A stretch of 64,000 nucleotides of DNA from Acidobacteria bacterium RIFCSPLOWO2_12_FULL_66_21 (GCA_001767455.1 MELC01000030.1:283905-347904); one strand, 5' to 3'. Shown: positions 1-8,984, counted from the stretch's first letter. Notes: generated by a model from the sequence alone, not told the origin. Program-made: numbers and translations.

Positions 1-1443
1 CGCATCGACCTGCACGACCCCGCGCGGCAGCTTGTAGCGCGCGATGCGGTCCTGCAGAAACGCGGTCAGCGACTCGTGCGACGCACCTATCTGGTTGCGC
101 GGAACGACGAACGCAATCCCCACCTCTCCCCAGCGCTCGTCCGGGACGCCGACGACCGCCACGTCGGCGACGGCGGGATGCTGGAGCAGCTCGGCTTCGA
201 TTTCCGTCGGGTACACGTTCACCCCGCCGCTGATGAACATGTCCTTGCGCCGGCCCACGATGTAGAAAAAGCCGTCGGCGTCCATGCGCGCCATATCGCC
301 GGTGTGGAACCAGCCGTCGGCGTCGAGCACCGCCGCGGTCGCGTCGGGCGCATTCCAGTACCCGAGGCTGACGTGCGGCCCGCCCAGCCACAGCTCTCCG
401 ACCTCTCCAGCCGGCACCGTGCGCCCTTCGTCGTCCACGAGACGCGCCGCCGTCATCATCAGCGGCTTGCCGATCGAGCCCGGCTTGCGCGTCGAGTCCT
501 CGTCGGTCATCGCGAAGCAGTTGACGCCGACCTCGGTCAGGCCGTAGCCCTGCCGAAAGATGATGCCGCGTCGTCTGTACGTGTCGGCGATGAAATCCGG
601 GAGCGGCGCGCCGCCGCTGATGAACCAGCGCACGTGCGAGAGGTCCGCGGTGGCGAACTCCGGCGCGTCGGAGAGCAGCTTCCAGATGGTCGGCACGCCG
701 AGGACGACCGTGCAGCGTTCCTGCTCGATCGTCCGCCAGACCTCCGCGGCATCGAAGTGCCGGTGCAGCACGCACGTGCCGCCGATAGCGACGAGCGGCA
801 TGAGAAAAACCGCCAGCCCGCCCGCGTGGTAGAGCGGCGTGAAGATGCTCGACACATCGTCGGCGCGCAGCTGCCAGCCCATGACCGTGTTGTACGCGTT
901 CCAAACGATCATGCGGTGCGGGATCATCACGCCCTTGGGCGTGCCGGTCGTGCCGCTGGTGTAGAGGAGCGCGAAGAGATCCTCCCCTCCGCATGGCTCG
1001 CGCGTGAACGGCGCGTGCGCCGCCTGCTCGAGCAGGCGCGGGTAGTCCTGTCCGAGCCCCACCCACGCGTCGAGCGACACACGCTCGCGCAGGTCGGCAA
1101 TCGTCGAGCCGAGCTCCGGATCGAACACGAGCGTGCGCAGCCCGCTGTTCTCGACGATGCCGGACAGCTCGCGGGCCGTCAGGCGCGTGTTGAGAGGGAC
1201 GAGGATGACGCCGGTCTTCGCGGCGGCGAAGACGAAGTCGAGGAATTCGACGCTGTTGTGCGAGAGGAGTCCGAGGCGATCGCCCTTGCGCAGACCAAGC
1301 GTGTGAACGAGGACGCGGGCGCACGCCTCCGCGCGAGCATTCAGTTGCGCGTAGCTCATCCGCACGCCGGTGGAAACGTCCACCAGCGCGAGCGAGAGCG
1401 GCGTCAGCCGCGTCCGCTCACCCAGCAGGTCCGCGTGAAGCAT
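1..1443 (-). CDS. AMP-binding acyl-CoA ligase (fatty-acid CoA synthetase type), 3' end outside window
   Basis: ANL-superfamily adenylating enzyme, expected to activate a carboxylic acid, probably a fatty acid, to acyl-AMP and then acyl-CoA in the cytoplasm. 481 residues are present from an ATG at 1443; the family usually has about 500-520, so only the last few tens of residues are lost beyond position 1. Visible motifs are the phosphate-binding loop YTSGTTGTPKG from residue 161, GYGLTE in the middle, and the hinge/GRRKD region near residues 394-402 followed by SGGVNVYPTEIE. It lies upstream, on the same strand side, of KASIII-like and SDR genes, which fits lipid metabolism. Substrate chain length cannot be read from the sequence. 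Confidence 0.9.
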   Translation of the reverse strand, partial: MLHADLLGERTRLTPLSLALVDVSTGVRMSYAQLNARAEACARVLVHTLGLRKGDRLGLLSHNSVEFLDFVFAAAKTGVILVPLNTRLTARELSGIVENSGLRTLVFDPELGSTIADLRERVSLDAWVGLGQDYPRLLEQAAHAPFTREPCGGEDLFALLYTSGTTGTPKGVMIPHRMIVWNAYNTVMGWQLRADDVSSIFTPLYHAGGLAVFLMPLVAIGGTCVLHRHFDAAEVWRTIEQERCTVVLGVPTIWKLLSDAPEFATADLSHVRWFISGGAPLPDFIADTYRRRGIIFRQGYGLTEVGVNCFAMTDEDSTRKPGSIGKPLMMTAARLVDDEGRTVPAGEVGELWLGGPHVSLGYWNAPDATAAVLDADGWFHTGDMARMDADGFFYIVGRRKDMFISGGVNVYPTEIEAELLQHPAVADVAVVGVPDERWGEVGIAFVVPRNQIGASHESLTAFLQDRIARYKLPRGVVQVDA

Positions 1444-1535
1444 CTGGAACGGCTAGCTCCAGACGACCTTCGTGTGAGGCAAGGCTCGCAACATGTCCAT
1501 TACATCTACGTAAATCGTGTCGCTATACAAGTCGA

Positions 1536-1652
1536 GTAGCGCAGGGCTTTAGCCCTGCCTATTTCGAGTAGCGCAGGGCTTTAGCCCTGCCTATTTCGTG
1601 TAGCGCAGGGCTTTAGCTCCAAATCGTGTAGCGCAGGGCTTTGGCCCTGCCT
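1536..1652. repeat. Cluster of four palindromic GTAGCGCAGGGCTTTAGCCCTGC repeats
   Basis: Four copies (about 1536-1560, 1568-1592, 1600-1618 degenerate, 1628-1652) of a hairpin-forming unit, stem GCAGGGC/GCCCTGC around a TTTA loop, each preceded by GTAGC. The last copy abuts the stop codon of the KASIII-like gene. No U-tract follows, so a simple intrinsic terminator is not obvious. The same family recurs at 3450-3520 and 6304-6328, always between genes. Confidence 0.85.
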
Positions 1653-2643
1653 ACATCCGCAGCGCCACGGCGGCCTGGTTGTAACCGACTCCCGACCCGA
1701 CGAGCACGACGAGGCTCCCCGCCGGAATCATCTTCTTCTCCAGCGCATCGTCCAGCGCCATCGGGATGCAGGCGGAGCCGGTGTAGCCCCACTCCTCCAT
1801 CACGGTGTGCGTGCGCTCCATGGGCAGGCCGAGGTCCGCCATGACGAGCTCGATGCTGGGCTTCCGCACCTGCGTGAAGATGATGAAGTCGATGTCGGAG
1901 ACCGCGAACCCTGTCGTACACGCAAGCTTGCGCACGAGCCGCGGCCATCCTTCGTGGTTGATTTCCGGCGGATACCGTTCGAGCATGCGGACCTTCGTCC
2001 GCCCCTCGCGCACGGCGGCCTCGGTCGCCGGTTCGGCCACCGCGCCGGCAAAGATGCCCCAGTGATGGTTGTACGCGCCGTCGGCCTGGAAGGCGGCGCC
2101 GAGCATGCCGGGCGACGTGTCCGCCGTCAGCACCGCCGCGCCCGCGCCATCGCCGTAGAAGAAGATCATCGGATCGTCGGGATCCGCGAGCCGCTCCATC
2201 ATGTAGGCGCCGACGACCAGCACACGATTGATGTGCGGATTGCTCGCCATCAGGCCGTGCGCCGTCGCGAGCCCGGTGGGAAACGACGCGCAGGCGCAGC
2301 CGACGTCGAACGTGCCGGCGTTGCGCGCGCCGATCTTGTGCTGCAGCACGACAGAGGTCGCCGGCGTGATGAAGTCTGGCGAGTCGGTGCCCAGGATGAC
2401 GAGGTCGAGATCCTCGGCCTTGATTCCCGCGCGCGCGATCGCCTCGCGCGCCGCCTCGGCCGACACGTCGGACGTCGTCATCCCCTCCGGCGCGTACCAG
2501 CGCCGGCGGATGCCGCTCGACTGCTCCATCTTCTCGACGAAATCGGGAAACTTCCCGGAGAAACGCCGGCGCAGCGTGTCGTTCGACACCTCCGCCGGCG
2601 GCAGAAACCGGCCGGTCGACACCAGCCGCGCGTGACGACTCAT
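1651..2643 (-). CDS. Beta-ketoacyl-ACP synthase III-like (FabH-family) protein with non-canonical active site
   Basis: A 330-residue thiolase-fold protein of the KASIII/FabH type. The nucleophile region reads GCACASF, so Cys118 aligns with the catalytic Cys of FabH (ACAGF). By eye, the usual catalytic His (HQAN motif) aligns with FTQVR and the usual Asn (GNTSA motif) with GYTGSA, so both residues appear replaced. It may therefore do acyl transfer or a specialised condensation rather than standard fatty-acid initiation. It starts at ATG 2643, 3 nt after the stop of the SDR gene, so the two are probably co-transcribed and may act on the same acyl chain. Family assignment is firm; the reaction is unknown. 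Confidence 0.85.
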   Translation of the reverse strand: MSRHARLVSTGRFLPPAEVSNDTLRRRFSGKFPDFVEKMEQSSGIRRRWYAPEGMTTSDVSAEAAREAIARAGIKAEDLDLVILGTDSPDFITPATSVVLQHKIGARNAGTFDVGCACASFPTGLATAHGLMASNPHINRVLVVGAYMMERLADPDDPMIFFYGDGAGAAVLTADTSPGMLGAAFQADGAYNHHWGIFAGAVAEPATEAAVREGRTKVRMLERYPPEINHEGWPRLVRKLACTTGFAVSDIDFIIFTQVRKPSIELVMADLGLPMERTHTVMEEWGYTGSACIPMALDDALEKKMIPAGSLVVLVGSGVGYNQAAVALRM

Positions 2644-2646
2644 GGA

Positions 2647-3414
2647 TTACGTCCCCAGGACCAGGCCGCCGTCCACCGAGATGACGGTGCCGTGCACGAA
2701 CGCGGCGCGCGGCGACGCGAGCCACGCATAGGTCTCCGCGATGTCGCGCGGCTCGCCCATCCGGCCGAGCGGCGTGTGGCCCACCATGCCGTCCAGCACC
2801 TTCTGCGGCATCGCCTTGACCATCTCGGTCGCGATGAACCCCGGCGCGACGGCGTTCACGCGGATCCCGTAGCGCCCCAGCTCGCGCGCCCACGTCCGCG
2901 TCATGTTGATCACCGCGGCTTTTGTCGCCGCGTAGTTGGTCTGGCCGAAGTTGCCGTACAGGCCCACGACCGACGATGCGGTCAGGATCACACCGCTCTG
3001 CTGCCGGATCATGTGCGGCACGACGGCGCGCGTGCAGTAGAAGACGCCCTTCAGGTTGACGTCGACGACCGCGTCGAAGAGCTCGTCGGTCATGACGCTC
3101 ACGGCCTGGCCGTCCTTCCACTTCACGAGCTGCGCGTCGCGAACGATGCCGGCGTTGTTGATGAGGACGTCGATGCGTCCCCATCGCGCGATGACCGCGT
3201 CCACCGCGGAGGTGACCGCGGCGCTGTCCGCGACGTTGACGGCGGAGAAGAACGCCTCCCCGCCGGCTGATGCGATGTCGCGTTCGAGCGGCCCGGCCGC
3301 CGCAGGGGTGACGTCCCACGCGGCGACCTTCGCGCCATCCTCGGCGAACCGGAGCGCGGTGGCGCGGCCAATCCCGGCGGCGGCGCCGGTAACGATCACA
3401 ACGTCAGATGACAT
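2647..3414 (-). CDS. SDR-family 3-oxoacyl-(ACP) reductase-like protein
   Basis: A 255-residue classical short-chain dehydrogenase/reductase resembling FabG. The Rossmann motif TGAAAGIG is at residues 9-16, NNAG at 86-89, and the catalytic tetrad is N120, S148, Y161 (YAATK) and K165. C-terminal GxVISVDGG is typical of FabG-like enzymes. It would reduce a 3-oxoacyl thioester or similar ketone with NAD(P)H. It sits immediately upstream of the KASIII-like gene with almost no gap, which suggests paired condensation and reduction. Cofactor and substrate cannot be fixed from sequence alone. Confidence 0.9.
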   Translation of the reverse strand: MSSDVVIVTGAAAGIGRATALRFAEDGAKVAAWDVTPAAAGPLERDIASAGGEAFFSAVNVADSAAVTSAVDAVIARWGRIDVLINNAGIVRDAQLVKWKDGQAVSVMTDELFDAVVDVNLKGVFYCTRAVVPHMIRQQSGVILTASSVVGLYGNFGQTNYAATKAAVINMTRTWARELGRYGIRVNAVAPGFIATEMVKAMPQKVLDGMVGHTPLGRMGEPRDIAETYAWLASPRAAFVHGTVISVDGGLVLGT

Positions 3415-3429
3415 ATCTGCGCTCAGTGG

Positions 3430-3520
3430 CAGCCCTAAATCTGCGCTCGGTAGCAGCCCTAAAGGGCTGCGCTACAAATGCCTCTCGACGAGACGAGTAG
3501 CGCAGCCCTTTAGGGCTGCC
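3430..3520. repeat. Palindromic GCAGCCCTTTAGGGCTGC repeats between SDR and TonB genes
   Basis: Two full copies (3450-3475 and 3497-3520) plus a partial copy near 3430 of the same hairpin family as at 1536-1652, here written in the opposite sense. The 3450-3475 copy is a near-perfect palindrome starting GTAGC and ending GCTAC. They separate the convergent-side end of the TonB receptor gene from the start of the SDR gene. Confidence 0.85.
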
Positions 3521-3525
3521 CTGTG

Positions 3526-6282
3526 TCAGAAGGTGAAACGCACGCCGAACTGCGCTTCGCGCGACGGCAGCGCGAACGTGTACTGACGGAATCGCGGGTT
3601 CGGATTCGCGACCAGCGCCGGATTTGCCAGCGTCGGCCCCGACAGGAACTCGCCGTTGATGACGGAGTTCACGTCGTAGTTGACGTGGTTCGTGAGATTG
3701 AATGCCTCGGCGATGAGCTCGAGCCCCGCGCGGCCGGCGAGCGGCATCCGGTGCATTACCCGCAGGTTCAGCGACACGAACTTCGGGCCGTCTTCGTCGA
3801 AGCGCTTCACGCCCGGCATCCGATCCGAGTTCTTGCCGTCGCCGTTGAAGTCGTATCCGCGGCGGCGGTTCCACGGCTGGCCTGAGCCGTACTCGAAGAT
3901 CGGGGCCACCTGGAAGCGGTACGGCAGCTTCACGACGGCGGAGGTCACGAAACGGAACCGCTCATCCGCGCGGGAGCGGCCCCACTCGGCCTCGATGTCC
4001 GCCGGATCGTTCGCATAGTCGGTGAGCGCCGGGCTGAAGTCGTCGTTGATGTTCTTCTTGTCGGCGACCGTGAACGACGCCGTGACGAGGTGCCCGCCCT
4101 TCAGCGTGCCGTTCACGCTGGTGACGAACGCCTTGTAAGTCGATCGGCCTTCGTTCGTGTAGGTGTTGATCTGGTTGAATGCCGGGTTCGGCCTTCCGCC
4201 GGTCGCATTCCCTCTCCAGTTCACGTCCCGCACGATCACCTCGTCGTCGCCCTCGACGTAGATCGCTTCGAAGTCGGCGAACAGACCCGTGCGGCCCAGG
4301 CGAACCGTGTAGCCGCCGGTGACCTGCGTCGATACCGGGTTGACGAACGAGGAGTCGAGCCGCACCGCGTCGCGCGGCAGCGGAATGCCGGTGGTGGAGG
4401 GGCTCGCCGCGTTCAGCGCGAGCGCGGGGATTCCCAGGATGAGCCCGTTGAGACGCTGCTGGATGGTGCGTCCCGTGTAACCGTTCTGCTGCAGCTCGCT
4501 GTGCGACGGCACGAGCAGGAAACGGCCGGCGAACATTCCCACGCCCCCGCGGATCACGTGGGCGCCACCGCCGGTCAGATCCCAGCTGAAGCCGGCGCGC
4601 GGCTGGACGTTGTTCGTGTCGCGCCCGCGTGCGGCCTGCATCATCGGGCTGGTGAACGCCGGGTTGTTGCCGTTGGTGTCGAGGTCGTACCGAAGCCCGA
4701 GGTTCACGGTCACGCGCGGCGACGGCCGCACGTCCGCCTGGGCGAAGCCGCCGATCAGGTTCGTGGTGATCGTCGTCTCGCCGCTTCCGCTCGCGTCCAC
4801 GTAGAGCAGCGGCAGCACGCGCGAGTCCGTCACGTAGATCATGAGGTTGCGCGGGTACACCGGGAAGTTCCAGGTGTCCTTGATGTGCTGCCACGAGCCC
4901 CCCGCCTTCAGGTCCGCGGCCCAGCGGCCGGACCCGATGCGCGTGAAGTAGGTGTTCCTCAGCTCGATGATGTCGCCCGTGTCGGTCTGGTCGCCGACGA
5001 TGTTCGCGCCCGTGATGTAGGTGTTGCCGCTCGAGAAGTACTCGGCAAGCGCGGTCGAGTTGTTCGGCTCGTCGAACTTGCGGCGGCCGGCCTGGAACGA
5101 GAGCTGGTTGACGTGCTGGCCCTTCGTCCAGCCGTGCGTCGCGGTGAAATTCACGTTGTCGCGATCGAGTCGCATGCCGGTCGTCTCGTCCGCGAGGCTG
5201 CCGACCCGGAAGTTCTCCTGGCGGTAGCGCTCGTAGACCAGCTTGGTCCGGAGGTTCTGCGAGGCGCTGATGCGGTGATCGACGCCGCCGTAGAGGAGCG
5301 TCTGGTCGACCGGCACCTTCGGATCGGCCGTGAGCGACGCATACGCCCCGCCCGGGCGGACGAACACCGTGTTGTCCTCGCCGATCTGCTCCATCGACGC
5401 GAAGAAGTGCGTCTTGTCCGTGACGATCGGCCCGCCCAGCGCGAAGCCGAACTGCTGCCGGCCGTAGTCGTTCTTCACCGTCTCGAACTCGCGCATCGCG
5501 CGGAACGTGTCGTCGCGGAAGAAGCCGAACAGCGACCCCTTGAACTGGTTGGTGCCCGACTTGGTGACGATCGACAGCGCGCCGCCGGCCGACCCGCCGA
5601 TCTCCGTGTCGAACCGGTTCGTCACCACGCGGAACTCGCCGATCGCGTCCTGCGAGAACCGCGCGCGTGACAGGCCGAGGACCGGGTCGGTGAAGTCGAC
5701 GCCGTCGACCAGAATCGTCGACTGGCTGGCGTTGCCGCCGGCGCCCACCACCGGGCCGCCGCCGATGAAGCGGAAGCCGCCCCGCTCGCGCTGGACACCA
5801 GGCGCCAGGAACGCGAGCTTCTGGAAGTCGCGATCCTGCACGGGCAGCGACTCGATCTGTTCGGGGACGATGTTGGTCGAGGAGTCGACCTTGAAGACGT
5901 CCACGAGCGACGCGGCGCCGACGACCGTCACGGCCTCGGTGACGCCGGCCGGCCGCAGTACCACGGCGATGCGTGCCGTCTGCCCGACGCGCACCACCAG
6001 CGGCTGGTCGACGGTGCCGAAGCCGGACAGCTCCACGCGGACCGTGTAGTTCCCCGGCGGCACGGCAGGCAGCCGCGCGAGCCCGGTGGCGTCGCTGACG
6101 AGCGTCTGCGTGTAGCCGGTTTCCGGACGGGTGATCGTGACGGTGGCGCCCGGCACGAACTGCTCGCTCTGGTCGGTGACGACGACTTCGATGACGGCGT
6201 CGGCCACCTGCGCGACGACGGCCGCCGGCGCGAGCGCCAGGACCGCGGCGACGAGGAGCCGGGCGGCGGGTCGGATCAACAT
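3526..6282 (-). CDS. TonB-dependent receptor, Oar-like, with N-terminal carboxypeptidase-regulatory domain
   Basis: A 918-residue outer-membrane protein. Residues 1-25 are a signal peptide; about 28-115 is a CarboxypepD_reg (Ig-like) domain (VPGATVTITRPETG), followed by a plug domain (about 120-240, with ILVDGVDFTDP and GGSAGGALSIVTKSGTN) and a long beta-barrel ending in Phe. This is the Oar-like class that is greatly expanded in Acidobacteriota. It would import a large substrate or mediate surface contact using TonB energy; the ligand is not identifiable. It is divergent from the symporter gene at 6448, and the shared 165-bp intergenic region holds palindromic operator sites. Confidence 0.92.
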   Translation of the reverse strand: MLIRPAARLLVAAVLALAPAAVVAQVADAVIEVVVTDQSEQFVPGATVTITRPETGYTQTLVSDATGLARLPAVPPGNYTVRVELSGFGTVDQPLVVRVGQTARIAVVLRPAGVTEAVTVVGAASLVDVFKVDSSTNIVPEQIESLPVQDRDFQKLAFLAPGVQRERGGFRFIGGGPVVGAGGNASQSTILVDGVDFTDPVLGLSRARFSQDAIGEFRVVTNRFDTEIGGSAGGALSIVTKSGTNQFKGSLFGFFRDDTFRAMREFETVKNDYGRQQFGFALGGPIVTDKTHFFASMEQIGEDNTVFVRPGGAYASLTADPKVPVDQTLLYGGVDHRISASQNLRTKLVYERYRQENFRVGSLADETTGMRLDRDNVNFTATHGWTKGQHVNQLSFQAGRRKFDEPNNSTALAEYFSSGNTYITGANIVGDQTDTGDIIELRNTYFTRIGSGRWAADLKAGGSWQHIKDTWNFPVYPRNLMIYVTDSRVLPLLYVDASGSGETTITTNLIGGFAQADVRPSPRVTVNLGLRYDLDTNGNNPAFTSPMMQAARGRDTNNVQPRAGFSWDLTGGGAHVIRGGVGMFAGRFLLVPSHSELQQNGYTGRTIQQRLNGLILGIPALALNAASPSTTGIPLPRDAVRLDSSFVNPVSTQVTGGYTVRLGRTGLFADFEAIYVEGDDEVIVRDVNWRGNATGGRPNPAFNQINTYTNEGRSTYKAFVTSVNGTLKGGHLVTASFTVADKKNINDDFSPALTDYANDPADIEAEWGRSRADERFRFVTSAVVKLPYRFQVAPIFEYGSGQPWNRRRGYDFNGDGKNSDRMPGVKRFDEDGPKFVSLNLRVMHRMPLAGRAGLELIAEAFNLTNHVNYDVNSVINGEFLSGPTLANPALVANPNPRFRQYTFALPSREAQFGVRFTF

Positions 6283-6303
6283 GGAACGGCCTCCCTGAAG
6301 CTG

Positions 6304-6328
6304 GGGCAGCCCTGAAGGGCTGCGCTAC
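6304..6328. repeat. Single copy of GCAGCCC-GGGCTGC palindrome
   Basis: One more member of the palindromic family (stem GCAGCCCTGAAGGGCTGC then GCTAC), 22 nt upstream of the TonB receptor start codon, so it would lie in that gene's leader. Confidence 0.75.
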
Positions 6329-6349
6329 ACGAAACCCGCGGAAAACCGG

Positions 6350-6431
6350 TTGGCCGCCGCGCGGGCGCGTGCTACAACTTACCGAACGTTTGTTCTGAAA
6401 TCAGGGAGACACTACCGAACAAGCGTTCGGT
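6350..6431 (+). promoter_or_regulatory. Symporter promoter with two TetR-type operator palindromes
   Basis: A plausible sigma70 promoter reads TTGGCC (6350-6355), a 17-bp spacer, then TACAAC (6373-6378). Just downstream lie two inverted repeats: 6381-6398 (ACCGAAC, 4 bp, then an imperfect GTTCTGA) and 6414-6431 (ACCGAACAAGCGTTCGGT, perfect 7-bp arms, 4-bp spacer). The size and symmetry fit TetR/FadR-type regulators, and the position over the likely start site fits repression. The same sites could also control the divergent TonB receptor gene. No regulator gene is nearby. The ribosome binding site AAGGAG (6437-6442) precedes ATG 6448. Confidence 0.65.
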
Positions 6432-6447
6432 TTGTCAAGGAGCCCCC

Positions 6448-7911
6448 ATGCTCGTACTCGGCTGGACCGCCGTTCTCGCCTATTTCGCCGTCACGGGCAC
6501 CCTGGTGGCCCGCGCCGCCCGCCGGACGCGCTCGGTCGCGGCCTACGCGGTCGGCACGCGCGACATCCCCGCCGTGGTCATCGGGCTTTCGCTCGCCGCG
6601 CAGCTCACCAGCGTCGCGACGTTCGTCGTCAACCCCGGGCTCGTCTACGCGTTCGGGCTGCCCGCGCTGCTCGGATACGGCGTGGCGGCCGGCACGGGGA
6701 TCATGGTCGGCCTCAGCGTGATGTCGCTGCGGTTCCGCCGGCAGGGCGCGCGCGTCCAGGCGCTCACCGTGCCGCAGTGGATCGCGCGTCGGTTCGACGC
6801 GCCGGCGCTGGGACTCCTCTTCGCGGTGCTGTCGCTCGCGCTCGTCACGTTCGCGACGTTGATAGTGGTCGCGCTCGCGCTCGTGCTCGCGCCGCTGCTC
6901 GCGATCCCGATCGAGGCGGCTGTCATCGGCCTGCTGGTGATCGTTGTCGGCGGCGTGATGGTGGGCGGCGCGACGGGCCACGCATGGACGAACGCGGCGC
7001 AGGCCATGGTGATGCTCGTCGTCGCGCTCTTGATGATCGGCGCGGGCCTCCCCCTGCTCGCCTCGGGAGCGGGCCTTGCCGAGCGGCTTCGCGCGATCGA
7101 TCCGAACCTGGTCGGCCACGTCAACCCCGCGTCGCCGTACTTCCGGACGTTCCTGGAGGTGTTCGTCTTCAACTTCGTCGTGGGGATTGCGATCGTCTGC
7201 CAGCCTCACGTCATCAGCAAGGCGCTGTACCTCCGCGAGGATCGCGACGTGCGGCGGTTCCTTCTGACCGCGATCGGCTGCGGCCTGATCTTCACCGCGG
7301 TGCTCGTGACGGGGTTCTGGGCGCGGCTTGCGCTGGAGGTGCCGGTCCGGATCGACCGCGCGATCCCGACATGGATTGGCGGGCACTTCCCTGCGCCGTT
7401 GCAGGTCCTCATCACGATCGGGCTGCTGTGTGCGGGGCTCTCGACGCTCGAGGGGATCCTGCTCGCGCTCTCGTCGATCGTGTCCATCGATCTGTTTCCC
7501 TGGATGGTGCGCTCCCCGTCCGACAAGGCCTCGCTCGCGGCGGGACGTGTGGGGCTGGCGATCGCCGGGATCGTGACAGCGGGGCTCGCGTTGTGGCAGA
7601 TTGAGCACCCGACGGGCGGCACCGTCGCAATCTTCGCGCAGTACGGGGTCTATCTCGTGTTCTCGACCTCGTTCGTGCCGCTGGCCTGCGGGATGTTCGT
7701 GCCCTCGGCCCGGCGCGCGGACGTCGTCGTCGCGGTGATCGTATCGATCGCCGTATATGCCGGGTTCGCGATATTCAAGCTGACGCAGTACCACAACAAC
7801 CCCGCGTTCCTCGCGACGGCGGCGATCGCGGCGGGTTGGGTGGTCATCGTGGCGGCGATGGTCGTGCGAGGTGCCCGCCAGGCGCCCGCGATGCAGGAGA
7901 TGCAGCGATGA
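6448..7911 (+). CDS. Sodium:solute symporter (SSS) family transporter
   Basis: A 487-residue, very hydrophobic inner-membrane protein with about 13 predicted helices, matching the SSS family in length and pattern (early helix with TSVATFVVNPGLVYAFG, later GLSTLEGILLALSSIVSIDL). It would take up an organic solute with Na+; the substrate is unknown. ATG 6448 is preceded by AAGGAG at 7 nt. Its stop overlaps the start of the downstream alpha/beta hydrolase gene (ATGA), so the two are translationally coupled. A promoter with two palindromic operators lies just upstream, suggesting substrate-responsive control. Confidence 0.88.
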   Translation: MLVLGWTAVLAYFAVTGTLVARAARRTRSVAAYAVGTRDIPAVVIGLSLAAQLTSVATFVVNPGLVYAFGLPALLGYGVAAGTGIMVGLSVMSLRFRRQGARVQALTVPQWIARRFDAPALGLLFAVLSLALVTFATLIVVALALVLAPLLAIPIEAAVIGLLVIVVGGVMVGGATGHAWTNAAQAMVMLVVALLMIGAGLPLLASGAGLAERLRAIDPNLVGHVNPASPYFRTFLEVFVFNFVVGIAIVCQPHVISKALYLREDRDVRRFLLTAIGCGLIFTAVLVTGFWARLALEVPVRIDRAIPTWIGGHFPAPLQVLITIGLLCAGLSTLEGILLALSSIVSIDLFPWMVRSPSDKASLAAGRVGLAIAGIVTAGLALWQIEHPTGGTVAIFAQYGVYLVFSTSFVPLACGMFVPSARRADVVVAVIVSIAVYAGFAIFKLTQYHNNPAFLATAAIAAGWVVIVAAMVVRGARQAPAMQEMQR

Positions 7912-8777
7912 GAAGAATCTTGATCCGCGCCGTGCTGCTCAGCGCGCTCGCGGTACCAGTATTTGCACAGCCGCCCGCGCCGCCACTCGAAAAGGAGGCG
8001 CGCGTCTACGGGCAGAAGATTCATTACCTCGAATCGGGCTCCTCGGGCCCGGTTGTCATCCTGCTTCACGGCCTCGGCGTGGACTCCAACCAGTGGCGCT
8101 TCACGCTGCCGACCCTCGGCGGATTTCACGTCTACGCGCCGGACCAGATCGGCTTCGGCAAGTCGGACAAGCCGGCGCTGAACTACCGCGTCCAGACGCT
8201 CGTCGATTTCCTCGACGGCTTTTATCGTCAGGCCGGGATTCAGAAAGCCACGCTCGTCGGCAACTCGATGGGCGGATGGGTCGCGGCCGCGTTCGCGCTC
8301 GCGCATCCTGACAAGGTCGAGAAGCTCGTGCTGGTGGACGCAGCCGGCTACTCGCAGGAGCGCTGGAACGGACCGCCCGTTACGCGCGAGGAGCTGCTGA
8401 AACTGAATCCGGCCACGCTCGGCGGCGTTCGCGAACTGCTCGGCCTGATCCTGGCGAACCAGATGCTGGTGAACGATTCCTCCGTGCAGGCCGGGTTCAC
8501 GCAGCGGCTTGCGGCAGGTGACGGCCATGTCGTCAACGCGATGATCGAGTCGATTCTGCGCAGCGAGGACTTCCTCGACGGCAAGCTTGGCGCGCTGAAG
8601 ATCCCGACACTCATCGTGTGGGGCCGCGAGGACCGGCTGCTGCCGGTCGCGGTCGGCGAGGCGTTCGCGAAGGACATCACCGGCGCGAAGCTCACCGTGC
8701 TCGACAAGTGCGGCCACATCCCGCACGTCGAGTGCTTTATGCCTTTCACGAAGGTGCTGGCCGACTTTCTCAGATAG
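7908..8777 (+). CDS. Exported alpha/beta hydrolase
   Basis: A 289-residue alpha/beta-hydrolase-fold enzyme with an N-terminal signal peptide ending around FAQ (residue 21), so probably periplasmic or secreted. The catalytic triad is visible: nucleophile S120 in GNSMGG, D242 in GREDRLLP and H270 in CGHIPHVE; HGLG near residue 54 is the oxyanion region. It is probably an esterase or lipase-like hydrolase releasing a product for the co-transcribed symporter, with which it shares a 4-nt ATGA overlap. Substrate is inferred only from context. Confidence 0.88.
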   Translation: MRRILIRAVLLSALAVPVFAQPPAPPLEKEARVYGQKIHYLESGSSGPVVILLHGLGVDSNQWRFTLPTLGGFHVYAPDQIGFGKSDKPALNYRVQTLVDFLDGFYRQAGIQKATLVGNSMGGWVAAAFALAHPDKVEKLVLVDAAGYSQERWNGPPVTREELLKLNPATLGGVRELLGLILANQMLVNDSSVQAGFTQRLAAGDGHVVNAMIESILRSEDFLDGKLGALKIPTLIVWGREDRLLPVAVGEAFAKDITGAKLTVLDKCGHIPHVECFMPFTKVLADFLR

Positions 8778-8797
8778 CCGGCGAAGGTGACGGACCG

Positions 8798-8983
8798 CTA
8801 CACTGCCGCCGGTCGAGCCGCGGCCGTCCAGCTCGTGATCACGTTGAAGCCGTTCGTCCGGTACTCGGTCATCCTGTTCAAGACGTCCGTGACGCTGCTG
8901 ACGTCCACCAACGACTCCACCAGCCGTTCGGGGTGCAGCGCGCCGGTCGCGACCATCGACAGCAGGCCCGGGTAGCTCGTCGC
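8798..8983 (-). pseudogene. 3' remnant of a zinc-type (MDR) alcohol dehydrogenase
   Basis: About 62 C-terminal residues (TSYPGLLSMVATGALHPERL onward, through a region like LDEAPEVLRRM) match the tail of medium-chain alcohol dehydrogenases. The catalytic and most of the NAD-binding domain is missing: the frame upstream of about 8983 stops looking like the family exactly where the plus-strand kinase-BRCT remnant begins. No start codon belongs to it. It is a rearrangement scar rather than a functional gene. Confidence 0.6.
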
Positions 8984-8984
8984 C

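Noticed and set aside
76..1539. Long plus-strand open frame of 487 codons
   Set aside because: It is antisense to the acyl-CoA ligase and has an Arg/His/Val-rich composition typical of GC-rich shadow frames; no domain is visible.
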